Shown: positions 55,178 to 64,000 of the stretch, one piece after another
How the letters are laid out: the number at the start of each line of letters is the position of its first letter
Numbering within the stretch: the stretch's first letter is position 1
Source of the DNA: Ctena decussata
Lineage: Eukaryota > Mollusca > Bivalvia > Lucinida > Lucinidae
Length of the DNA stretch: 64,000 bases
Assembly (NCBI GenBank): GCA_963989385.1
Contig: OZ022513.1
Coordinates: 20,835,928-20,899,927 of the forward strand
Direction: 5' to 3'
Position numbers and translations under genes: made by a program
The notes under the pieces: generated by a model
Told to the model about the DNA's origin: nothing
Database searches by the model: none
What the model saw: only the letters and a program-made list of their open reading frames with translations

Positions 55178-57207
55178 CTGAAAATAATATAACTAACTTA
55201 ACAGGAATAAATTAATTCAATTAAACTTTTCATAACTTTTTTATGTCATACATAGTAGAATGAATAAATGCATATGGCGGTGCATTATGCATTTTATACA
55301 ATGTCAATTAAAAGCAACCACAATACGCAAATATTTCGGCTGGACTAAGTGTTTATCATTAGAATACACTACTTTTTTCGTTCGCCCATGCAGTTGCTAA
55401 TACATATTCATTTTCAGAATAGCAAAAGTTGAGATAAGCATTTTCAAAAGTGACTGGGCTGTTTTCAGCATTTAGCGGTCAATCTATAAAGCATAAATAT
55501 GGTTAAATGACATTTCCGGTTTGTTTTCGTCGGGGTCAGGAGCTAAATGCTCATTTAAAAATATAGGACTATAGAGCACCCACTGCAATTTTCATATTCA
55601 TTATTGTATTCAAAACTTGAAATAATAAATATTTTTTGCGTCGCGCGAAACAGTACGGCATGCAATATCGCTCTTTTCTGTCCACATATTTATAAGTTAT
55701 GAGTACTGGGAAGCTAAATAATGAAAGGAAAATACCTCGATAACTCGGCGCTTACGCGCAGGCAGATTCAGGTATTCATCTAAACCTTGACACAATGTTA
55801 ATCAATTAGCATGTTGGACAGCATTTACAGGAATGATGTTTTGAATCGAAATTTATACATACACCTTCTTAACATCAGAGAACCTACATGACAACATGCC
55901 AATTCTCGCCAAAATGACATGTCGTCAAACCGACAGGTCTGCAAGCCTATAAGGAACATACACAAAACACATTACGAGCTTTTCAAACCATCTGACGAAC
56001 ACAGTCATTCAACAGTACGAGAGTCATTCATGCTGACTGGGCAACATACAGACAGGTAGACAGGCAACAGGTGGTATGAGAGTCATTTAAGTTGACTGGG
56101 CAACATATAGACAGGTAGACAATGCGACAGGTTGACAAGTTGTCAGACCGAAAGTAGAAATGTTGACGGGAATGTAATAAACATACGAACACTAGTTTGA
56201 TACTCACTCATTCAAGCCTTAAAAAGACAGGCCGAATGCTATGTACACATCTAAACGAATTGCATGTATAGAACAGATTGTAACACAGTTGGTCAAATTT
56301 GCCGGATCTCAGTTTTTCACCATCATTATTTATGTTATTCCTATCCTCTTACTGGAACAATTATGCGTAGATAAACTTGAAGCAAATGATACCAGTTCGC
56401 TGATAAGGGCACACACAAATACGACACAAGTGTGATTAATTTTCACAAACATTTTAATGGTTAATATTTTGCTATGACAGAACAAATAATAATATACTAT
56501 TACAGAAATTATAGCAGTGTGAACTTACAGAAAATACAGCGTGCGGACAGACGGAATTAAAGGCACATTAAAGAAAAGCCACACTCACAAATCACAGCAC
56601 ATCGAAGACACAGAAGAAAGGTTAAGTATTTGAAAATACACACGACAGTACGGAACAGCACAGTTTATATAACACACATGCTCAGTGTATTACTTAGGGT
56701 TTAAACTCATTTATGCAAATTTAAAGAGTAACTACACTTCAGGAACTGACTGAATCAGATCCCAAACCCTATCCGCAAGCAGCCTCATACTCAGATATAT
56801 TTACTGCACAATGTATGTACCCAATTTAGTGCGACATACGCGCATTTCTGTAGTACAAATTCCTCAGTGTCGCTAAACCGCAAAAATTGAGAGAAAAGAG
56901 ATGATGGGCAGGTCTCGACAGGCAACGAGCATCCCTCTCCGAGCAACTTTCGAGCGGAACCATGCTGTGTACATGCTCTTAAAGAATTGACCCCGACCGA
57001 CCCGACTTACTGCTATATAAACTCGGGTTGCTCGGGGTGTCGATTTCACATGAAACAGGTTGTAAAATCCTCCGATATACCAATAAATGATACAGATTTA
57101 TGCAATTTCGCAGCAGTGCCCCAGGTGGTGAAGATAACACTGTTAACAGATTTTCTCTAGTTAAAAGTAAAACATAAATATCTCGCATCCTTATCTTGAT
57201 ATAAGCT
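55178..57207. other. Sequence upstream of the receptor TM exon
   Basis: No exon in phase 1 was found on the minus strand. A ~60-bp unit (GTCATT..TGCTGACTGGGCAACAT.CAGACAGGTAGAC) is repeated twice at 56020-56125. A family Q repeat lies at 56822-56958 (GTGCGACATACGCGCATTTC, TCCTCAGTGTCGCTAAACCG, CAACGAGCATCCCTCTCCGA). Confidence 0.5.
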
Positions 57208-58753
57208 AAACAAGAGCTCCGCTGAGCGGGGCAATATACGCCCGTTGGGGCTTAAAGTCGGAAAGCCAACAAGAGATGACAGCACTTTTGTCAGTAGCTT
57301 AAATATTCAATAATAAGGCAGATATAAAACTACAAAACAAACAAAACTAATATGAAATCCCTACACAAAAATTACAAAGGGGCATAATTCCATCAGAACT
57401 GAAAGTAGGGTCATGGTTCTTGTTCTCTGCATATCGTCTGATATTTGTACATCTGATATTTGTACAATTTTTCATGAAGAAATCTTAAATGGTTTTCAAG
57501 ATATGGAGCAGACACGAAATTACTATATGAAAAATACAAAGGTGCATAATTCCGTCAAAACTGAAAGTAGGTTTATGGTTCTTTTTCTCTGCACATTGTC
57601 TGACGCTGCTTCATATTTGTATAAACTTTTATAAACTTTTATGAAGAAATCTTATACGGTTTTTGAGATATGGAGCTGACCAATAATGTTACCTTTTGAA
57701 CTTTGGCCTCTAACTGTGACCTTGACTTTTGTCGGACATTGTTGAAATACCAGTTCTGCAAGTTGCCTTGATAATCTGAACATTGGACTCGAGTTACAAA
57801 AGAAATTTCTAGAGGTTAAGGAGATATGGTGTGGACACGAATTTAATACAAAATTACAATACAAAAAATGCAAGGGGCATTATTTTGTTAAAAATGGAAG
57901 TAGGGTTATGGTTCTTTTTCCCTGCATATCATCTGATGGTACTTTATATGTATACAAACTTCCATGAAAAAATCTTAAAGGGTTTTTGAGATATGGAGCG
58001 GACACAAAGCTTATGTGAAATTATATGTAAAATAAAAAGGGACATAATTCCGAAAAAATAAAAATAGAGTTATGATCATTTTGGCTGCACATCGTCTGAT
58101 GGTGCTTTATATTTATACAAACTTTTATGAAGAAATCTAAAACTGTCTTCGAGATATATGGAGCAGACATAAAGCTTATATGAAATTACTATACGAAAAA
58201 TACAAAGAGCGTAATTTTATTAAAAGTGAAAGTAGGGTTATGGTCCTTTTTCTCTGCACACCGTCTAATAGTGCTTTATAATTACACAAACTTTCATGAA
58301 GAAATCTTAAACGGTTTTTGAGATATGGAGCGGACACGAAGCTTATATGAAATTACTGTATGAAAAATACAAAGGGACATGATGCCGTCAAAAATGAAAA
58401 TAGGATTATGGTTCTTTTTCTCTGCACATCGTCTGATTGTGCTTTATATTTGTACAAACTTTCATGAAGAACTCTTAAACGGTTTTCAAGATATTGAGCG
58501 GATATGAAAAAAATACCGTTTGACATTTAACCTCAAAGTGTGACCTTGACCTTTGTCGGAATCATTGAAGTTTATGTTCTGCACATCGTCACCATAAGGC
58601 GAACATTTGACCAGAGTTTCAAAAAAATCTTTCAAGGGGTTAATGAGATATGGAACGGACACTAAAAGTTAACGGACAGACGGACAGACGGGCGGACGGA
58701 TAGACGGACGGAGGTCACGACATAATACGACCCGTCTTCGACGGGCGTATAAA
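57208..58753 (+). mobile_element. Pearl-like repeat element with six ~165-bp core repeats and an ACGG microsatellite
   Basis: The 5' end is AAACAAGAGCTCCGCTGAGC and the 3' end CGACGGGCGTATAAAA; ATACGCCCGT occurs inverted near both ends. The line TTATGGTTCTTTTTCTCTGC or a variant recurs at 57411, 57571, 57907, 58069, 58237 and 58405, steps of 160-168 bp (one double step). A (ACGG)n-like tract is at 58672-58713. The order core repeats, ACGG microsatellite, short 3' end is that of bivalve pearl elements. No Rep/Hel protein is encoded. Confidence 0.75.
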
Positions 58754-60018
58754 AATCGAAATCCTCGTTAAAAGTTACGTTGTGTGAGCGTTTTGAACGG
58801 ATTTCTCCGTTAAAATTTAAGCATTATGAAATATAACAATTTTATAATGGTACGGGAACCAGTGAAACAACTAGCGAATGACAAAACCTTTATAAAAATA
58901 GTTCCAGTAGTATAGCAAACTTATTTCTGTGTGGTACTTCAAATATTTGTCTTCAAACACATTCACTGTATTTAAAATTAAAGTATACAAAACTTTTTTA
59001 TTTGATATGCGATTTTCTAGAGTATTTCATTATAGCGTTTGTTTAAGCGGCGCACTAATACCGTGAATCAGGTTTCAGTAGCACTGCTGATAAAGTACTA
59101 TAAGCCTGAATTACCTGACAGTGTATAATTAACCGGGAACCAGAGTCATCGGGAAAAGTAGTTCACAGAGCATCTATAGCTGGCACCTGCAGTGACCTGA
59201 TAATTAGGGGATGGCTAAAACATCTGGTCTGATTATCAGTTAGGCATAAATTTAAGGTTATTTTTCTCTAAGAGGATGTACACATCTTGACATTAGCTGC
59301 AGACATCAGATAATTCGCGAACGTAGGCGTCCCAGAATGTATCATTACATATTCTGAGAAAGAAAATACACTTGCATTCAACAACAACCAAGGAACGTGA
59401 ATATTGGTCTCAAACCTGGAATTAAAGCTATCCAGGAAAGATTAAACTACAATGCACAACCCAACCATGGCATCGGAAAAAATGTAGAAACAGAATTTTA
59501 AACAGAACAACGCGATCGCAATTATACAGACCAGAAGTCTATGAAAGAGGATCGCAAAGAGCGAACGACCTTGGAACAATCAGATGTATGGTTGTCGTAG
59601 GTTTATCAAGTCATAAAGTTATTTCTTGGCTTTTGTGTTAACTGCGATAAGCCTCTGATAAATACCTGCACACGTATCAAATCAAAGTCATATAGATAAC
59701 CATGAAAACGAGGGCGAAAGATCGAGCTCCATAAAATAGATTTAAGCCCCGACCCATCCCCCCCCCCCTGCAGTGATTTAGAAATTACGGTTCCAAGGCA
59801 GTGGTATCGGGTGTTTTTGTTGTGTCCGCCTGTCTGTAGTCGTCGAATATTCATTTTGTTTTATGTTTGTTCTCTTCTATTCGCAAATAGATTTTTACAG
59901 TTTTTTACAGCTAACAGAAAATAAGTTTAAACAATATTGTGTATTCCTAATACATTAATTTATGTTTGGTTTAGGTTAGCTTTATGACTACGCATACCTA
60001 CCTGCTAGGAAGGAGTTG
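58754..60018. other. Stretch without recognised features
   Basis: AT-rich. A minus-strand frame at 59606-59854 has no domain. A C run is at 59759-59768. Nothing else was seen. Confidence 0.5.
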
Positions 60019-60241
60019 GTGCCGTATTTATAAACCGACTGAAGTGGTTGCTATGCTGTTGCTAAGACTGAATTCTATGAAGGAGATTCCCTACAACTAT
60101 GAAATTTGTTTTGGAGGAACAGTCTGAAAAAGATTGTTCCTCCAAAGCAAATTTCATAGTTGTAGGGAGTCACCTTCATACAAATTAAGCCTTAGTAACA
60201 GCATAGCAACGACTTAAGTGGTTTTTATTAATACGACCCCT
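60019..60241. mobile_element. Foldback element family F, copy 3 (complete, empty TTAA site)
   Basis: Outer arms run from GTGCCGTATTTATAAACC to GGTTTTTATTAATACGACCC; GTTGCTATGCTGTTGCTAAG is mirrored by CTTAGTAACAGCATAGCAAC. The inner hairpin is GGAGGAACAGTC/GATTGTTCCTCC. TTAA at 60214-60217 is the position at which copy 1 received its 1.46-kb insertion. Confidence 0.88.
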
Positions 60242-60649
60242 GTTTATTTTATTATCCGCTTGTATTGTCGTACTAGCTGCATTGTATCGTCATGTAACTA
60301 TTTCCCATTTTATGTCGTTGGTGGGATGTAGAATATGATTGTATCGGTTCATGATCCATGTCCTCTTACACTACTTAATACGTACACAAATGCAACATCA
60401 GTCTCAAATCCGAGTTTCTCAGAGTTACGAGGGATGTTCAGAAAGTTCTGTTTGTGACGTCATATTTTGGTAACCATCATAAAGACATAACTTCTGATAG
60501 CGAAAGTACGTAAGTCTATGATGTGACTGGGCAACTCTGCATACTGGATTATATTTCTGAAGGACACATTTTCCAACATCTTTGAAAGAGGTTTACCCTA
60601 AGTTTTTATTACTTTAGAAGGCTTTAGTTTATATATGAGCAGTCTTTGT

Positions 60650-63028
60650 TTTTTTTTATATTTTTGTCCTCTGTTGTCAATATTCCTTGGCATCAAAGCT
60701 AAATAAACTGACCAGTAATCATCAAGGAAGGAACTCATGTCAAGGAAGCACCTTCACTAGGACAATTGGATGATGTGACCTGAATTTCACAATGACCTAG
60801 TTTTCATGGTTGACTGGACATATAAACTTGCTTAGAAGATGGTTTCATTCAATTTTATGACCTAGAAAAATTATTACGAAACTTTGGTAAATCAATATCT
60901 TCACTGCTATATTATGCCCCACACCCCGCCACTAACGGTAAGAGAATACATATTGGCATCAGTGCAGACCTCGTTGGCGTCTGCGTCTGTGTCTGCGTCA
61001 CATATTAAGTCCTACTGTGACCTTGAAAATAAGATCAAGGTCACCGAAATTTGATCACCTCATAAGCTTGTCCTAATGATATATCCATGCCAGTATTGTG
61101 GAATTGCGTTAATTGTTTCAAAAGATATCTTATGTACAGAAAATTGTTACGCCTACGCCGACGCAGAAAATTTAGCAGTTTAAGACCTCCTGTGATCTTG
61201 AAAATGGGGTCAAATTAAACAAAACCGCATCAGCTGTTTGGCTTGCCCAATTGTGTATCCAAGCAAGCTTGATTAACTTCCACAGATGCAAGTTTGGTTA
61301 AAATTCCATCCGATGATTCAAGAAATACAGTGGGTACAAACTGTCCCGCCGCGGACGACATAGAAACCGACGGGGTCCGCACTGTAACAAATACGTCTCC
61401 CCTCGTCATAGTTGTGTGGTGGTAGGGGCAAATCTTAAGATAATAATTTGGCCACAATTTTGTATTTCTAGGTCATAAAGTTGAATTAAAAACCATCTTT
61501 CCAGCAAATACATGTGCTCAGTCAACCATGAAAACTAGGTCATAGTGATATTCTAGTCACATCATCCGATTGTTCTGTTCAAGGTGCTTCCTTGACATGC
61601 GTTTGGTGATTACTGGTCAGTTTATTTAGAAATGACGCCAAGAAATATTGAAAATAATGGACAGTAAAAGGTCATCGACGAAGTGTCAGTCGACGATTGA
61701 AATGTGTAACAAACTGCAGCCCTTTGTTCTGCTTCAGAGTAACTGTATGGCCAAGAACAGAAAATATATGTATTGCAGATTCTGATAAGCAAATAATAAC
61801 TGAAACGTAAGCTAAGACATACGCCTAATTATAGGGTCTCTATGAGGTTATAAAATACTTAAGTTCAGAAAGGGGAATACATGTGTAAAATCTGGTTACT
61901 GAAAAATTATGCCCTTATGAAATGCCCAAAACATCAACTCTATATACTTAATAACAAAATAACAAAGGCCATAATCCTGCTAATATGAATCTGGTGAAAA
62001 ATGAACAATGCATTTATATAAATTCAGCCCATTTATATGATGTTTCTGGAATTATCACTTTACCTTTAAGTGACTGTCTATTATCTATGAAAGGGAAATG
62101 ACTCTGTTACTAATCATTATACCCCCCGCAAACTTGTTTGAGGGGGGTATACTGTTTTCACGTTGTCCTTCCGTCCGTCTGTTTTTAGCAAATTGTAACA
62201 ATAATCAGAATAATAAATTTACCAAATGCTAATAGCATACCAAATTTCAGCTCTCTCAGTCAAACGGTTTAAAGTTGGAAAAATGCCAAAAACAACGAAG
62301 GGCCATAACTTTGTAAAATATAAGACAATTGAAATTCCAACATCACATGCACATCTTCAGATCATGATGAAACATTCTGCACAATTGCAAGTCACAATCT
62401 GATACAAGATGTGGTAGGAGCTGCGGAGACAAGGTCTGAGTCAACAAGGGCCGTAACTCCATCAAAAATGGCCGAAACAAAAATACAAAAACATATGCAC
62501 ATCTTCATATCATAAAAATACAATCTGTAAAATTTCAAATCAATCCGATGAAAGACATAGGAGGAGTTGCGGGGACAAGATTTCGGACAGACGTACGGAA
62601 GAACGGACGGAAAGACAGAAAGAAGGACGGACGTACGCACACACGGGCGGACGAGGCCATTTCAATAGTTCCCCTCCGCCTACGCCGGTAGATAAAAATA
62701 TGAAAAAATGCTGGATGTCAAAGGATGTCTTTTTCGAGATTATATTTAAAACCAAATACATGTAAAATGATATGGATACACATTTTAGATGTTCTGTTAA
62801 TCATATTATTAAACGCTGTCTGTCTGTTGCACTCTTCTACCGAATGAGAATATTTGTACAAGACAAAGCATGTTGAATTACCCCCCGCACTTCTGTCGAC
62901 CCATAGCTCAGAAATTAGGGCTTTCCAACCAAAGTTACATATGGTTCAATAAACTAGAGACACTTGAGTATACCATCAGTTAAAAATGAAAACTTTGGTA
63001 GGATGCAGAAAATCCACCTTATTGATAC
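60650..63028. mobile_element. Giant foldback element, copy 2, right arm split by a ~1-kb insertion
   Basis: It shares with copy 1 (44610-46029) GACCTAGTTTTCATGGTTGA, CTGCTATATTATGCCCCACA, CATATTGGCATCAGTGCAGA and, at the right end, GGATGCAGAAAATCCACCTT with ATTGATACCCC. The left outer arm is missing before about 60650 and the loop (about 61050-61360) is not palindromic. Sequence between about 61666 and 62690 has no counterpart in copy 1. Confidence 0.78.
61666..62690. mobile_element. Insertion inside foldback copy 2, with ACGG-type tract
   Basis: Copy 1 reads continuously (GAGGACAAAAATATAAAAAA) where this copy reads ATGGACA, about 1 kb of new sequence, and AAAAATATGAAAAAATG. The right half starts with the hairpin TATACCCCCCGCAAAC/GTTTGAGGGGGGTATA (62120-62150) and ends with a GGACGG/GTACGG tract (62585-62652). 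It contains AAGGGCC(A/G)TAACT core-like blocks. Possibly a pearl-like element plus another piece. Confidence 0.6.
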
Positions 63029-63259
63029 CCCTCCTTTGTTTATTTTTATTTATTAATCACGCCTTTAAGGACAAAAATCCTTCGGCTGAAAGATAAAAAA
63101 TCATATATAAGCATGCTATACAAAAAGTTACCTGTACCATTTTAGTGTAAAAAAATGATAAGACCTGTTACAAAACAAATTAGAGCATATTACTTCCCTT
63201 GTTTCTGCTTGCATATAATTAAGAGCTCGTCTGCTGATCTGAGGGAGAAAAACAGACTC

Positions 63260-63455
63260 GGTGCCCAAAGATGTTGCCATATATCCGTTCCGCTGAGCCT
63301 CTTGGAGACCATCGTTATAAGAATTGGAACAACAAAAACGACCTGAGTGTTATGAAAAGACTCGTTGCCAGGAGGTGCAGCCATGGATTTGTTCCGCTGA
63401 ACCTCCTTGAGGCGCTCGTTTCGAGAAATGGAAGAACAACGACCTGAAACCTTTC
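63260..63455. repeat. Tandem pair of ~95-bp units
   Basis: TCCGCTGAGCCTCTTGGAGA (63290) and TCCGCTGAACCTCCTTGAGG (63393) head two units that also share AGAA.TGGAA.AACAA and ACGACCTGA. GAGGCTCAGCGGAACAAATT at 21543 is related on the other strand. The remainder to 64000 shows nothing recognised. Confidence 0.6.
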
Positions 63456-64000
63456 CTAAAATGAAGTTCGTCGGATCAGCTGAGTCTTCAAAGTAACCAT
63501 AAGAAATGTGCTCACCTGAGTATTATGTATATACAAAATGCCTACATAGACCCTACTTACTCACCTTGGTACCTATTGTAAACAAAAGAAGTGCTTTAAG
63601 CAAGGTGTGTTTGCATCTGTTGGTGGATGCAGAAATGTAGTGCTCTCCGCACAGATAACTTTTCTACCCTAATGGGCAAAATTAACCAAAGATTCTGTTG
63701 TATGGCGACACGTAGTAAAAACAAACTGACTTTATGGCTATTTATCATCCACACGCTCTAATTATCAACTAGTCTCTAGCATTATGCCTTCAGGAATGCT
63801 TATTCGGAACCCTACAGCTGTAAAAGTAGCGCCAAGGCATGACCTTTAAAGCTAGGATTGAAAACTTCCGAACATCTACTACCAGCACTCGCTAGATAGC
63901 TCTGTTCACTTATCAAAAGCGGTTACTAAACATTATCAATATTAACATTTTCAAAAAGCTTGGGTCTACGCTTATCACACATTACTGGGTGTAGTCATTG

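Noticed and set aside
57340..58520. A CRISPR-like array of regularly spaced repeats
   Set aside because: The ~165-bp units are contiguous tandem repeats with no distinct spacers, in a eukaryotic pearl-like element.
60426..60640. A mariner transposon copy
   Set aside because: Only one TIR-like end (TACGAGGGATGTTCAGAAAG) is visible; no second end or transposase motif was found.

Overview
The window looks like nuclear DNA from an invertebrate, most likely a bivalve mollusc. It is AT-rich, with short coding exons (about 35-230 bp) separated by long introns, and it is packed with foldback/MITE elements. It also carries elements of the kind called 'pearl' in oysters: a terminal ACAAGAG, core tandem repeats of about 160 bp, and an ACGG-type microsatellite. 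The taxon is inferred from these repeats; no marker gene proves it.

Left part (696-26411, + strand): a split gene for a 12-TM major facilitator protein of the oxalate:formate antiporter (OFA) type. Nine internal exons join without a phase error. The N-terminal exon with TM1 lies left of the window. After the ninth exon (15491-15590) there are two candidate last exons. One is proximal (16799-16835) and one distal (26356-26411). Each completes TM12 in frame. An 8-kb TIR-bounded block (about 18057-26105) lies between them.

Middle (26412-32653): the 3' ends of the two genes face each other. This interval holds two neighbouring palindromic MITEs, a SINE-like repeat with an AATC tail, and two RFX-type X-boxes with CRE motifs.

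Right part (55177-32654, - strand): the 3' half of a gene for a single-pass membrane receptor. It has a Ser/Thr-rich stalk, one TM helix and a cytoplasmic tail cut into five small exons (34-77 bp). All phases agree. The tail carries YTEL and YESI, nine residues apart (an ITAM-like spacing), then YENN near the C-terminus. The ectodomain exons were not found and probably lie right of the window. A broken LINE reverse transcriptase (48670-49770, -) and a 1.42-kb palindrome (44610-46029) sit in its largest intron.

Between exons nearly everything recognisable is transposon-derived. This includes six copies of a ~235-bp palindromic MITE, three copies of another foldback element (one split by a TTAA-flanked insertion), pearl-like elements at 22071-23382, 42984-46525 and 57208-58753, TIR elements at 16854-17760 and 41234-42075, and tandem arrays at 18210-19080 and 19420-20140. 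No rRNA gene, functional tRNA gene, CRISPR array or operon was seen.
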